In this document: piece by piece, positions 27,083-37,900 of the stretch
Layout: each line of letters begins with the position of its first letter
How positions within the stretch are numbered: the stretch's first letter is position 1
Source of the DNA: Pectobacterium carotovorum
GTDB taxonomy: Bacteria; Pseudomonadota; Gammaproteobacteria; Enterobacterales; Enterobacteriaceae
DNA length: 64,000 bases
Reading direction: 5' to 3'
Assembly: GCF_900129615.1 (NCBI RefSeq)
Contig: NZ_FQWI01000002.1
Span: forward strand, 248,001-312,000
The notes under the pieces: generated by a model
Database searches by the model: none
What the model saw: the letters and a program-made list of their open reading frames with translations, nothing else
Told to the model about the DNA's origin: nothing
Made by a program: the position numbers and the translations under genes

Positions 27083-27101
27083 GATAAGTATTTTCATTAT
27101 C
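27083..27101. promoter_or_regulatory. Fur box of the MFS-receptor transcript
   Basis: GATAAGTATTTTCATTATC agrees with the 19-bp Fur consensus GATAATGATAATCATTATC at 15 positions by hand count. Confidence 0.75.
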
Positions 27102-27284
27102 ATCTGTGATGTGGGTTTTATAATCAATACATTCCTGTTGCTAACCATTATCCATTATGAAACATGCACAAAAAAATTGATTAACATCAATATAACCCCT
27201 AATTAATGGGCGTGAATAACCATTCTGTGGAAGGATTGACCGAACACGTTACTTCAGTGTAATTTAACTGCGCTTAATATAAAT

Positions 27285-27303
27285 GATAATGATTTTAATA
27301 ATC
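27285..27303. promoter_or_regulatory. Fur box of the siderophore synthase operon
   Basis: GATAATGATTTTAATAATC agrees with the Fur consensus at 15 of 19 positions and extends into ATT on the right. It lies 35 bp before the entC start. Confidence 0.75.
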
Positions 27304-27338
27304 ATTGGTATTTAATTTGCGGGCGCAGGAGCTGTCTT

Positions 27339-28535
27339 GTGGATACACTGATTACAAAAACTGAAGCATTTAGCGGGCTAACCTATTCGGAACAGACCGC
27401 TTTTTTATATGCATCGGAGCACCGAAGCCTGTCTACTTCAGGCTTATTTGAACGTATTTCGTCCCCTGTTTGTGTTCCTGGCTCGCACGATGACAGGCTT
27501 AGCCCTGCAATCGCGCAGGCATTCCAGCGAGCGCGTCAGGCAGGGCAGTCGCTGCCTATTGTTGTGGGGGCGATTCCCTTTGATACCACGCAACCATCTT
27601 GTCTCTATATCCCTGATAGTTATACCGTTACGACAAAATCTGAACTCGTCAGCCGCGCCCGTAAGCACACGGCTGTGAGCCCTACCGCACTAACGTTAAA
27701 CAGCGTCCCAGACGAATGTCAGTTCAAGTCCATCGTGGCAGAGGCCGTTGAGCGGTTCCGCCGTGGTGAACTGAGCAAAGCGGTGCTGTCACGCGTTTTG
27801 GACATTGAGCTGACGAGCCCCGTTAAGGCGCAAACGATCCTCAATAACCTGATGGTGCAGAACGCGGGTGGCTATCACTTCTCACTGCCGCTGCCGGATG
27901 GTTCGGTATTGCTGGGCGCGAGCCCGGAACTGCTGGTGCGCAAGCAGGGGAACGTCATTGTCTCTAATCCGCTGGCGGGATCGGCGCGACGGATGAACGA
28001 TGAGCATCTGGATTACCTGAACAGCCAGCGCCTGCTGAAATCGGGTAAAGACAAGCACGAGCATAAGCTGGTGGTGGATGACATCCGCCAACGCCTGATG
28101 CCGCTGTGCTCGGCGTTAACCATTCCATCGGCCCCTTCGTTGATGCACACCGCCTCCATGTGGCACCTGTCTACCGCTATCCGCGGTGAACTGGCGAACC
28201 CGGAGATGACGGCGCTTCAGGTCGCCTGCCAGCTCCATCCTACCCCCGCACTGTGCGGCTTCCCCACGCAGGAAGCGCGTCAGCTGATCGCCGAGCTGGA
28301 ACCGCACGATCGCGGCGTATTCAGCGGCATCGTCGGCTGGTGTGATGCCAACGGCGATGGTGAATGGGCGATAGCGATTCGCTGCGGCACCATTAAACAC
28401 AACAAAGTCCGCCTGTTTGCCGGTGCGGGCATTGTTGAGGCGTCCGTCCCCGAGGATGAATGGGCTGAAACCGCCGCCAAATTAAACACGATGCTGAATG
28501 CGTTTGGGCTTAACTCAGGTGTGGATGGACTATGA
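27339..28535 (+). CDS. entC: Isochorismate synthase EntC (CbsC)
   Basis: First enzyme of 2,3-dihydroxybenzoate synthesis, converting chorismate to isochorismate. The 398-residue length is normal. Conserved motifs of the chorismate-binding family are [61 protein letters not shown] and [11 protein letters not shown]. The start is a GTG with AGGAG 6 nt upstream. It is the first gene of the operon, and its stop overlaps the entE start (ATGA). In Dickeya the equivalent chrysobactin gene is cbsC. Confidence 0.95.
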   Translation: MDTLITKTEAFSGLTYSEQTAFLYASEHRSLSTSGLFERISSPVCVPGSHDDRLSPAIAQAFQRARQAGQSLPIVVGAIPFDTTQPSCLYIPDSYTVTTKSELVSRARKHTAVSPTALTLNSVPDECQFKSIVAEAVERFRRGELSKAVLSRVLDIELTSPVKAQTILNNLMVQNAGGYHFSLPLPDGSVLLGASPELLVRKQGNVIVSNPLAGSARRMNDEHLDYLNSQRLLKSGKDKHEHKLVVDDIRQRLMPLCSALTIPSAPSLMHTASMWHLSTAIRGELANPEMTALQVACQLHPTPALCGFPTQEARQLIAELEPHDRGVFSGIVGWCDANGDGEWAIAIRCGTIKHNKVRLFAGAGIVEASVPEDEWAETAAKLNTMLNAFGLNSGVDGL

Positions 28536-30157
28536 GCATTGAATTTACGCCCTGGCCAGAGGAACTGGCACAGCGTTATCGCGACAAGGGGTACTGGGTT
28601 GGCCTGCCGCTAACGGATGCCTGGGAACGTCATCTGGCGACGCAGCCTGACGCTGTTGCGGTAGTGTGCGGCGAGCGCCAGTGGAGCTATCGGGAGCTGG
28701 ATCGACAGTCTTCCGCACTGGCATCGCGCCTGACGGAAAGCGGCTTGCGCTGTGGCGACACGGCGCTGGTGCAGTTGCCGAATGTGGCCGAGTTCTACCT
28801 GACCTTTTTTGCGTTGCTGAAAATGGGCGTCGCACCGGTTAACGCACTGTTCAGCCATAACAAGCTGGAGCTGCTGTCGTACGCCACGCAGATCGAACCG
28901 CGTTTGCTGATCGCCTCGGCTGAACATTCGCTGTTTGGCAACGGTGAATTTCTGGATCGGCTACAGACGCAGGTTCCCCGCCTACAAACGGTGGTGATGC
29001 TCGGCGACAGCCCGCTGGGGCACAGTCTGACGGACTGGCTGCAACCGTACGCGTCGACCAGCCAGTATCAGCCTTCTGCGTCGGGGCAGGTGGCTTTCTT
29101 CCAGCTTTCTGGCGGCAGTACCGGCACGCCGAAGCTGATTCCCCGCACCCATGATGATTATTACTACAGCGTGCGCCGCAGCGTGGAAATCTGCGAGCTG
29201 ACGCCACAAACTCGCTATCTGTGCGCGTTGCCTGCGCCACACAACTTCCCGTTAAGTTCGCCCGGTTCGCTTGGCGTGTTCTACGCCGGTGGACGCGTCG
29301 TGCTGGCACCGGATCCGGGGGCGATGACCTGTTTCCCGCTGATCGAACGCCATCAGATCGATATTACCTCGCTGGTGCCGCCCGCCGCCGCGCTGTGGAT
29401 TCAGGCAGCCGAACAGTTCGGTGGCGCGCTGCGTAGCTTGAAGATCTTGCAGGTAGGCGGCGCGAAGCTGAGTGAAACCGTCGCCCGCCGTATTCCGGCG
29501 GTGCTGGGCTGTCAGCTACAGCAGGTGCTCGGCATGGCGGAAGGGCTGGTGAACTACACCCGACTGGACGATAGCGACGAGCACACTTTCACCACGCAGG
29601 GCTATCCGATGAGCCCAGACGATGAAGTGAAAGTGTTGGATATCGACGGCAATCCGGTGCCGAGAGGCGAAGCGGGTCTGCTGGCGACGCGTGGTCCGTA
29701 TACCTTCCGCGGTTATTACCGCAGCCCGGAACACAACGCCCGCGCCTTCGACAGCGAAGGCTTCTACCACTCGGGCGATGTGGTGCAGATGACCGAAGAT
29801 GGCTATTTGCGCGTGGTCGGGCGGGAAAAAGATCAGATTAACCGCGGTGGTGAAAAGATTGCCGCGGAAGAGATCGAAAACCTTCTGCTCAAGCATGATG
29901 GCATTCTCCATGCTGCGCTGGTGTCCATGCCCGATCCGATTATGGGCGAAAAGAGCTGCGCTTTTCTGGTGGTCAGCGATCCCTCGCTGAAAGCCATCAC
30001 GTTAAGAAAATATCTTCGTAATCAGGGTATTGCTGAATTCAAACTGCCGGACCGCTTCGAGATGATCGACACCTTGCCCGTTACACCTGTCGGCAAGATT
30101 GATAAGAAATCACTCCGTCAGCGCATCCAGACCCAACTTAGCACTCAAAATAAATAA
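28532..30157 (+). CDS. entE: 2,3-dihydroxybenzoate-AMP ligase EntE (CbsE)
   Basis: Stand-alone adenylation enzyme that activates DHB with ATP and loads it on the aryl carrier domain of EntB. The 541 residues match the family length. Motifs include [17 protein letters not shown] (A3), [32 protein letters not shown] (A5 region typical of DHB/salicylate ligases), [10 protein letters not shown] and [14 protein letters not shown], with the catalytic Lys in [10 protein letters not shown]. It overlaps entC by 4 bp and is followed 10 bp later by entB. Confidence 0.96.
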   Translation: MSIEFTPWPEELAQRYRDKGYWVGLPLTDAWERHLATQPDAVAVVCGERQWSYRELDRQSSALASRLTESGLRCGDTALVQLPNVAEFYLTFFALLKMGVAPVNALFSHNKLELLSYATQIEPRLLIASAEHSLFGNGEFLDRLQTQVPRLQTVVMLGDSPLGHSLTDWLQPYASTSQYQPSASGQVAFFQLSGGSTGTPKLIPRTHDDYYYSVRRSVEICELTPQTRYLCALPAPHNFPLSSPGSLGVFYAGGRVVLAPDPGAMTCFPLIERHQIDITSLVPPAAALWIQAAEQFGGALRSLKILQVGGAKLSETVARRIPAVLGCQLQQVLGMAEGLVNYTRLDDSDEHTFTTQGYPMSPDDEVKVLDIDGNPVPRGEAGLLATRGPYTFRGYYRSPEHNARAFDSEGFYHSGDVVQMTEDGYLRVVGREKDQINRGGEKIAAEEIENLLLKHDGILHAALVSMPDPIMGEKSCAFLVVSDPSLKAITLRKYLRNQGIAEFKLPDRFEMIDTLPVTPVGKIDKKSLRQRIQTQLSTQNK

Positions 30158-30167
30158 GGATTTTGTG

Positions 30168-31043
30168 ATGGCAATCCCTTCTATTGCTTCTTATCCCCTG
30201 CCGCGCGCAGAGGATTTCCCTGAGAACAAGGTTTCCTGGGCGTTTGAGCCTGAACGCGCGGTGCTGCTGATTCATGACATGCAGGACTATTTCGTGAATT
30301 TCTATGGTGCGGACAGCCCGCTGGCGCAGCAACTGATTGAGAACATTGTGGCGTTGCGAACCTACTGCAAAGCACAGGGGATTCCGGTGGTGTATACCGC
30401 GCAGCCGAATGCACAAAGTGCGGCCGACCGGGCGCTGCTGAACGACATGTGGGGCGCAGGGCTGAATAACCATCCTGAAAAGCAGCGTGTCGTGAGTGCG
30501 CTGGCACCGGATGAGCACGACACGGTGCTGGTGAAGTGGCGCTACAGCGCCTTCCACCGTTCGCCGCTGGAACCGATGATGAAAGAGATGGGCAAAGATC
30601 AGCTGATCATCTGCGGCGTTTACGGACATATCGGCTGCATGATTACCGCAACGGATGCCTTCATGCGTGACATCAAGCCGTTCATGGTCGGCGATGCGGT
30701 GGCGGATTTCTCACTTCAGGAACACCAGATGGCGCTGAAATATGTGGCGACGCGCGCCGGACGGGTGGTTAGCACGGCAGAACTCACAGGAGCAAAAATG
30801 GCACAGGCACTGACGAAACAAGGACTGAGAGCGCACCTGCTGACCTTGATCGACGAAGAAGAAGATCAGTTCGATGAAGATGAAAACCTGATCGACTACG
30901 GTTTGGATTCGGTGCGCATGATGGCGCTGCTGACCGAATGGCGCAATCAGGGCGTCACGCTGAGCTTTGTCGATCTGGCGCGTAACCCTAGCCTGAATGC
31001 CTGGTGGGCGCTGATCGAAAAACAGCAGGGAGCCGCATCATGA
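30168..31043 (+). CDS. entB: Isochorismatase with aryl carrier domain EntB (CbsB)
   Basis: Bifunctional 291-residue protein. Residues 1-205 are the isochorismatase, with AVLLIHDMQDYFVNFY (catalytic Asp) and LIICGVYGHIGCMITATDAF (catalytic Cys region). Residues 215-291 are the aryl carrier, with the phosphopantetheine serine in DYGLDSVRMM. The start at 30168 (MAIPSIASYPLPRAEDFP) has an AAGGA ribosome binding site; upstream frame to 30099 overlaps entE and is spurious. The carrier presents DHB to the condensation domain of NRPS1, whose start overlaps the entB stop (ATGA). Confidence 0.96.
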   Translation: MAIPSIASYPLPRAEDFPENKVSWAFEPERAVLLIHDMQDYFVNFYGADSPLAQQLIENIVALRTYCKAQGIPVVYTAQPNAQSAADRALLNDMWGAGLNNHPEKQRVVSALAPDEHDTVLVKWRYSAFHRSPLEPMMKEMGKDQLIICGVYGHIGCMITATDAFMRDIKPFMVGDAVADFSLQEHQMALKYVATRAGRVVSTAELTGAKMAQALTKQGLRAHLLTLIDEEEDQFDEDENLIDYGLDSVRMMALLTEWRNQGVTLSFVDLARNPSLNAWWALIEKQQGAAS

Positions 31044-34000
31044 AGCCGTTGAGCGTTGCGCAGCGCGGGCTGTGGCTGGGTCATGCCTTGAACGATGATA
31101 AAGCGACGTTCAACACGGCGGAGTGCATCGCGTTTGATGGCAAAGTCGATATTGAAGCCATGCTAAGCGCGATCCGTCAGGCAGTCATGGAGTGCGAGTG
31201 CCTGTACTGCCAGTTTGTTGAAATTGCAGGTGAACAGGCCGAGCAGCCGGAAATCGGCTTTGTGGCTTCACAGCGGCCAGTGCCGATCGGCGTGCTGCCG
31301 ATTATTGAACTGTTGCCTGCGCCGATGACGGATGAAGAGCAGACAATACGCCAGTGGGCGCGTGAGGAAATCGCCCAGCCGCTGGATCTGCTGAACGGAT
31401 TACCCTGCCGCTTTGCGCTGCTGTGCGGTGAAAAGCGTGATTTTCTCTATAGCTGCGTTCACCACATTGCGCTGGACGGCTTTGGCACCACGATGCTGTT
31501 TCAACGCATCGCCCAGATCTATACCGCGCTGACGGCGGGGCAACCCGTGGCGGTGGCGGAGTTCGGCCCGTTCAGCGAGATACTGGAAGAAGAGCAGCAG
31601 CGTGATGCCAGCGGGCAGACGGTGCAGGCGCGTGATTTCTGGCTAGAAACGCTGAACGCAATGCCGGAACCGGCCAGCTTCAGCGAGAAGAAAGCCCCGA
31701 TCGCGGCGCGTTTTTTACGCCAAAGCAGCGTGTTGCCGACGGATATCTGGCAGCCGCTGACGGCGCTGTGTGAAGGCAACAAAATCAGCTGGCCGGATTT
31801 GTTTTTGGCGATGCTGGCGACGCACCTCAAGCTGGTGTCCGGCAGCGACAGGCTGACGTTCGGCATGATGGTGATGAATCGTATCGGTTCCGCCTCGCTG
31901 ACGGTGCCGAGCATGCAGATGAATATCGTGCCGCTGTGCATTCAGGTGGATGAGCAGGCGGACTTTGTCACACTGGCGCAGCAGGTTGCTCGCACCAAAC
32001 GCACGCTGCGTCGTCACCAGCATTATCGCTATGAACATTTACGGCGCGATCTGAATCGCGTCGGCGGCGAACAGCGCCTCTTCGGTCCGCTGATCAATAT
32101 CATGCCGTTTGATCATCCACTCAATTACGGATCTTTGTCATCCAGTACCCTGAATCTCAGTGCCGGGCCAGTCGAAGATCTGACGATCGAGATCCATTTC
32201 AAACCGGATGGCACACCGGTGCTGGATTTTGATGCTAACCCAGCCTGTTACAGCGCGGAAGCGCTTGCCAGCCTGCAAGAAACGCTGTTCACGCTGCTTC
32301 AACGCTGGCTGGTACAACCGCAGCAAACCAGTGGCGAGTTGCTGGGACGCTGGCTGCGCGAAGAACGCGAATTGGCGCTGATCACCAGCCGCGAGCCTGA
32401 GCCGTTTGCCGAACCGGTTCTGACGGCGATCGCCAAACAGGCGCGTAAAAACCCGAACCATCCGGCGCTGACGCAGCGCGATCGGCAGTACAGCTACCAG
32501 CAATTGCTGGATCTGAGCGGTCAGGCTGCCGCGGCACTGCATGAGCGCGGCGTTCAGCCCGGCGAACGCATCGGCATCATGCTGAACCGTAGCCCTGAAA
32601 CCATCATTTGCCTGCTGGCCGTGATGCAGTGCGGTGCGGTGTATGTGCCGCTCGATCCTGAACAGCCGCGTGAACGTCAGCAGCACATCATCCAGATTGC
32701 CGATCTGCATACGATCGTCACGCAGGCGGATTATCAACATCGGCTGGCGTCGGTCTTTTCCGGCGAGATCGTTCTGGCGGGGCATCTTCTGTCATCCAAC
32801 GCACAGGCCGCCGCGCTGCCGCCTGTGGAAGCGAGAGACGGGCAGATTGCCTATGTCATGTTCACATCGGGATCGACCGGATTGCCGAAAGGCGTGGAGA
32901 TCGGCGTCAGCGCATTGGATCACTTCACGGCGGCTGCACGTCAGCGCTACGGCCTGCGTGCGGCGGATCGCATGCTGCAATTTGCCCCGTTCAATTTTGA
33001 TGCCAGCATCGAAGAAATTTTTGCCACGCTGACCAGCGGTGCGACGCTGGTGCTGCGCACTGACGAGATGCTGGAATCGATTCCGACCTTTGTCGAACAG
33101 GTAGAAGAACAGGCGATTACGCTACTCGATCTGCCAACTGCATTCTGGAATGAATGGGTGGTGGGGCTGAAAACCGGCACGCTGACCATGCCTTCCGCAC
33201 TGCGCGCCATCATCATCGGCGGTGAAGCGGTGTACCCCGAACAGCTGGCACAGTGGCAGCGTCATGCACCGAACACGCTGCGCTTAATCAACACCTATGG
33301 CCCAACCGAAACCACGGTAGTCGCGACCAGTTGCGATCTGCAAACGCAGTCTGCCGATGTGGCGCAGCTTCCTATCGGTCTGCCGCTGGCGGGCGTCAAC
33401 GCGCTGATTTTGGCGGCGGGCGATCGCCCCGCGGCGGAAGGAGAACTGGTGCTGCTGGGGCCAACGCTGGCGGCGGGTTATATCGGTACAGAACACACGG
33501 CGTTTACGCAAATAGCCGTGGGCGATCAGGATCTTCCGGCTTACCGCACCGGCGACAGAGTTCGGCTGGAAAAAGGACAGCTGTTGTACCTCGGGCGTAT
33601 GGATAACGAATTTAAAATCAGCGGCTACCGGATCCAGCCAGGGGAGGTCGAAGCTCATCTGCTGGCACAGCCGGACGTTGATGAAGCCTGCGTGCAGGGC
33701 ATTGTTTACCCTAACGGCGTGCGGCGTCTGGTGGCGTTTGTCGCCACGAAAGCGGGCGAGATCGATGCACGTGCGCTGAAGCAGCGTCTGGGCAGCGTGT
33801 TGCCGCCGGCGATGATCCCGACCGATTACCGTGCCTTCCGCCAGTTGCCGAAAACCGGTTCCAACAAGGTTGATCGCAAGCGCTTGCTGGCGGAATACCG
33901 CGACGAGGCACCTGTTCAAGCGTTAGCCAGCGAAACCGAGAACCGGGTCAGCGCAATCTGGCAGCAGATCCTCGGCGTGTCGGGGATCCAATCGCGGGAC

Positions 34001-34183
34001 AACTTCTTCGAACTGGGCGGACAGTCGTTGCAGACCATCCAGATCGTCAACCGTCTGGCCGCCGAATTTTCCGTCAGCATCAAGGTGTCTGATGTGTTCG
34101 ATCATCCCCAGCTCAGCGACTTCTGCCGCTATCTGGACGACAGGCTGTCACAGGATGAAAACAGCGTGGAAATGGTGTGGTAG
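31040..34183 (+). CDS. NRPS1: condensation-adenylation-thiolation module, predicted lysine
   Basis: A 1047-residue single-module synthetase. The condensation domain (about 1-430) has an intact HHIALDG at 141-147. The adenylation domain (about 450-910) has VMFTSGSTGLPKG, INTYGPTETTVVAT, YRTGDRVRL and KISGYRIQPGE. The thiolation domain has ELGGQSLQT with the modified Ser at 996. There is no epimerase or thioesterase. Aligning by eye to GrsA gives the ten-residue code D-A-E-D-I-G-T-V-V-K, close to known lysine and beta-lysine codes (for example DAESIGS-V-C-K in bacitracin synthetase). I infer formation of DHB-Lys from EntB-bound DHB, as in the chrysobactin pathway. Coupled to entB by a 4-bp overlap. 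Confidence 0.9.
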   Translation: MKPLSVAQRGLWLGHALNDDKATFNTAECIAFDGKVDIEAMLSAIRQAVMECECLYCQFVEIAGEQAEQPEIGFVASQRPVPIGVLPIIELLPAPMTDEEQTIRQWAREEIAQPLDLLNGLPCRFALLCGEKRDFLYSCVHHIALDGFGTTMLFQRIAQIYTALTAGQPVAVAEFGPFSEILEEEQQRDASGQTVQARDFWLETLNAMPEPASFSEKKAPIAARFLRQSSVLPTDIWQPLTALCEGNKISWPDLFLAMLATHLKLVSGSDRLTFGMMVMNRIGSASLTVPSMQMNIVPLCIQVDEQADFVTLAQQVARTKRTLRRHQHYRYEHLRRDLNRVGGEQRLFGPLINIMPFDHPLNYGSLSSSTLNLSAGPVEDLTIEIHFKPDGTPVLDFDANPACYSAEALASLQETLFTLLQRWLVQPQQTSGELLGRWLREERELALITSREPEPFAEPVLTAIAKQARKNPNHPALTQRDRQYSYQQLLDLSGQAAAALHERGVQPGERIGIMLNRSPETIICLLAVMQCGAVYVPLDPEQPRERQQHIIQIADLHTIVTQADYQHRLASVFSGEIVLAGHLLSSNAQAAALPPVEARDGQIAYVMFTSGSTGLPKGVEIGVSALDHFTAAARQRYGLRAADRMLQFAPFNFDASIEEIFATLTSGATLVLRTDEMLESIPTFVEQVEEQAITLLDLPTAFWNEWVVGLKTGTLTMPSALRAIIIGGEAVYPEQLAQWQRHAPNTLRLINTYGPTETTVVATSCDLQTQSADVAQLPIGLPLAGVNALILAAGDRPAAEGELVLLGPTLAAGYIGTEHTAFTQIAVGDQDLPAYRTGDRVRLEKGQLLYLGRMDNEFKISGYRIQPGEVEAHLLAQPDVDEACVQGIVYPNGVRRLVAFVATKAGEIDARALKQRLGSVLPPAMIPTDYRAFRQLPKTGSNKVDRKRLLAEYRDEAPVQALASETENRVSAIWQQILGVSGIQSRDNFFELGGQSLQTIQIVNRLAAEFSVSIKVSDVFDHPQLSDFCRYLDDRLSQDENSVEMVW

Positions 34184-34191
34184 GGAAAATG

Positions 34192-34959
34192 ATGAACAAG
34201 GCACAACCTCTTCAGTTTGATTTCAGCGGCAAGACCGTCTGGGTAACCGGGGCGGCGAGTGGCATTGGCGAAAGCATTGCCCGCCAGTTTGTCGCGCTGG
34301 GCGCGAACGTGATCGGCTTCGATCGCGCATTCCGACATGACGATCATCCGTTTAGCTGCGTGACGCTGGATATCAGCGAACCGGACAGCGTGGCGGCGGT
34401 CTGTCGCCAGCAGTTGGCGGAAACCGGGCTCGACGTTCTGGTTAATGCTGCAGGGATTCTGCGTCTGGGTGACATTGATGCGCTGAGCGTGGACGACTGG
34501 CACCAGTGCATTAACGTCAACGCTTCTGGCGCGTTTTACCTGCTGAACGCACTGGTACCGCATTTCAAGCAGCAGCGTCGCGGCGCGATTGTCTGCGTCG
34601 GCTCCAATGCCGCGCATGTTCCCCGCATGCAAATGGCGGCGTACTGCGCGTCAAAAGCGGCACTTACCAGCCTGTCTCACTGTGCGGGTCTGGAGTTAGC
34701 GCCTTACGGCGTGCGCTGCAATCTGGTGTCACCGGGCTCGACGGATACGCCGATGCAGCGCGGCATGTGGCACAGTGCGGGTGCCGAGCAGCGCACTATC
34801 GCGGGCTTTCCTGACCAGTACAAACTGGGAATTCCTCTGGGCAAGATCGCTCAGCCGGAAGAGATCGCCAATACCGTGGTTTTTCTGGCTTCCGATCTGG
34901 CCAGCCACATCACCATGCAGGACGTGGTGGTGGATGGCGGGGCAACGCTGACGGCCTGA
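34192..34959 (+). CDS. entA: 2,3-dihydro-2,3-dihydroxybenzoate dehydrogenase EntA (CbsA)
   Basis: Short-chain dehydrogenase completing DHB synthesis. About 255 residues from the ATG at 34192; the adjacent ATG at 34189 has poorer spacing from the AGGGA ribosome binding site. It shows the NAD motif VWVTGAASGIGESIARQF, LVNAAGILRLGDID, and the catalytic Ser/Tyr/Lys set in VCVGSNAAHVPRMQMAAYCA followed by SKAAL. The phrase LVNAAGILR-G is characteristic of EntA-type enzymes. It lies between NRPS1 and NRPS2, an insertion of a tailoring gene between synthetase genes that is unlike the entCEBA order of E. coli. Confidence 0.95.
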   Translation: MNKAQPLQFDFSGKTVWVTGAASGIGESIARQFVALGANVIGFDRAFRHDDHPFSCVTLDISEPDSVAAVCRQQLAETGLDVLVNAAGILRLGDIDALSVDDWHQCINVNASGAFYLLNALVPHFKQQRRGAIVCVGSNAAHVPRMQMAAYCASKAALTSLSHCAGLELAPYGVRCNLVSPGSTDTPMQRGMWHSAGAEQRTIAGFPDQYKLGIPLGKIAQPEEIANTVVFLASDLASHITMQDVVVDGGATLTA

Positions 34960-34981
34960 TTTGCTGAGAGAGTGATAAGTC

Positions 34982-37900
34982 ATGAAAGATATCGTAACGC
35001 TGTTAAAACAGTTGGAACGGCAGGGCGTTCGTCTGGCGTTGAATGCACAGGGGCAGCTGATTTCGCAGTCCAACAAAGACGCGATCACGGCAGAGATTGG
35101 GCGCACGATTAAGGAAAACAAAGACGCCATTGTGCGTTGCCTGACGGCGCAGCAGGCGTTTGAGCGCCCCATCACGCCGCAAAATGCGACGTCTGGCCCG
35201 CTATCGTCATCGCAAAGCGGACTGTGGTTTATCGAGCAGTACGAAGAGCAATCACACCTTTACAATATGCCGGTTTATTTTCGTCTGACCGGCACGCTGG
35301 ATGTGGCTGCGCTGGAGTTTGCTTTTGACGCACTGGCGCAGCGTCATGCCAGCTTACGCACCCGTTTTGTGGTCAATGAACAAGGCAAGGGTGAACAGCG
35401 TATCGATGCCTATCAACCGTTTGTGATACAGCATGATGACTTCTCACTGTTGCCGGAAGCCGAGCGGGAAGGGCGCTTGCAGCAGCAGGTGAAAGCGGAA
35501 ATTAGCCGTCCGTTCGATCTTACGGCGGGCGATCTCACCCGCGTGCGGCTAGTGAAGATGAGCGAACGGATGCATGTTCTGATGATCACCCAGCACCATA
35601 TTATTTCCGATGGCTGGTCGGTGAAGAATATGTTCGCGGACTTCAAACCGGCTTTTCTTGCTTGTCAAAATCGCCAGCCTCATCCCGTCGAACCGACCCA
35701 GCTTAACTACATCGATTACGCACACTGGTTTAATTCCGCCTCGTTTCTGGATTACCACAATGAATTCAAACCGTTCTGGGTTGAGCGTCTGACGGGAATC
35801 CCCGAAGTGCATAGCCTGCCGCTGGATAAACCGCGTCCGGCGCATCAGAACAGTGGTGGGGAGGTGATCTTCTCCGCGATCAACAACGATCTGTGGGATA
35901 AATTTAAACGCCTGTGCCAGCGCTATAACACGTCTAATTTCATTGGCCTGCATGCGGTGTTCTCCCTGATGCTGGCGCGCATCAGCGGCGAGAAAGATAT
36001 CGTGATTGGTTCGCCGCTGGCCTACCGTGAGCGGCCGGATATCGAAGATGTCGTCGGCTTCTTCGTGAACACCATCGTGCTGCGCACCCAGTTGCAGGAC
36101 AACCAGAGTTTCGTCGATTACCTGCAATACTGCCGCGAGCAGGATCTGTCGGCTTTCGATCATCAACTCTACCGTTTTGAAGCATTAAGCGAGGCGATCG
36201 GCTCCGATCGCACCACTGCGATCAACCCGATCTTCCAGGTGATGCTGGTTTATCAGGCCAAAGTAGATTTCAACGATCTGATCCCCGGCTGTGATGCGGC
36301 GGAAGAAACCTCACCCGTGCTGCCTGCCAAGACCGATATTTCGGTCAAGGTGACGGAGCTGATGGGCGAGGTGCGGCTGGACTGGCTGTTTGCCACTGCG
36401 CTGTTTGAGCGCCAGACGATCCAGTATTACGCCGACCGCTTTATCAGGCTGATTGAGGCCGTGGTTGAGGCGCCGGAAACCGATGTCTGGCACCTGCCGC
36501 TGATGGAAGCGGAGCGGTTTGCTGCCGTGCTGGCGGAAAGTCAGCAACTGCCGCGTAGCTATCCGCAGCCGCAGTTGACGGTAACCGATGTGATTGAAGC
36601 GATGGCACTGCGCGCTCCACAGCAGCTGGCGATTGCTTTTGATGGTGAACAGCGCACTGACACGCTGACGTACGCTGAACTGAACAGGCAGGCGAATCAG
36701 CTGGCGCATTGGCTGCACCGTCAGGGGCTGGGCGAACAGTCGCTGGTTGGCGTGCTTGCGAAACGCGATCGCTATTTTGTCATTGCGCTGCTGGCCGTCT
36801 GGAAAGCGGGTGCTGCCTATGTGCCGCTGGATCCTGACTATCCGCCGGAGCGGCTGCGCCACATCATTACCGATGCCAATCTTGCTGTCATTCTCGGCGG
36901 CGATGGGCAGCAGCTGGCGCAGTGGTCCGCCGAACGGTGCATCGATCTGACCGATCCTACGGTTGTCGCGCAGTGGCACGATCTACCGGGCGATGAAGCG
37001 CCAGCCATTCCGCGCCATGCACAGCAACTGGCACAGGTGATCTACACCTCGGGATCGACCGGTTTGCCGAAGGGCGTCATGATCGAACACGGTTCGCTGA
37101 TCAATCTGCTGGACGATCATCGCGATCGCATCGCGTTCACGCCGCAAAGCACCATGTTCAACTGCATGTCGCTCTCGTTTGACGCCGGTAACATGACGAC
37201 GCTGCTGCCGCTGAGCAGCGGTGGCACGCTGGCGTTTGGCGAACCCAACGATCGGGCGATTGTGCAGGCCGAACAGGCGGGCGCGACGCATCTGATCCTG
37301 CCGACGGCGCTGATGTCGATTCTCGATCCACAGCAGGTTAATGGCATTCAGGCGATTGGCATGGGTGGAGAAGCCTGCCCGAACGCGGTGGTGGAAAACT
37401 GGGCCGATAAGGTGGCGCTGTACAACATGTACGGGCCGACGGAGTGTACCGTCACGGCGTTGAGCACCCGTCTGCGCAAAGGCCAGCCTGTCACTATCGG
37501 TAAACCGCTTACTCATATTCAGGCGCTGATTCTGGATGCGGCCGGGCAACTGTGTCCAGCGGGCGTACCCGGAGAGCTGTGTCTTGCGGGGCTTGGGCTG
37601 GCGCGTGGCTACCTCAACCAGCCACAAATGACGGCCAGCTGCTTTGAACACATCACGCTGAATGACGTGAATAATGCTGAACACGGCACGGCGACGCTAC
37701 GCATTTATCGCACGGGCGACAAGGCCAGACTGCTGAACAACGGCGACTATGAATACTGTGGCCGTATTGATGAGCAGATCAAGCTGCGCGGTTACCGCAT
37801 TGAACCGGGTGAAATCGAGGCACAGCTGGCGACAGTATGCCCGTCGCTGAAGCAGGTTAAAGTTATTGTGGCGCAGGTGGGGAACCGTCCGGCGCTGGTC

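Larger units (their letters stand above)
27029..27338. promoter_or_regulatory. Divergent iron-regulated control region
   Basis: This AT-rich gap lies between the MFS-receptor transcript and the synthase operon. It contains two Fur-box-like 19-mers, one near each start. Promoter elements for both directions must lie here; I do not assign -35/-10 boxes. Confidence 0.65.
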
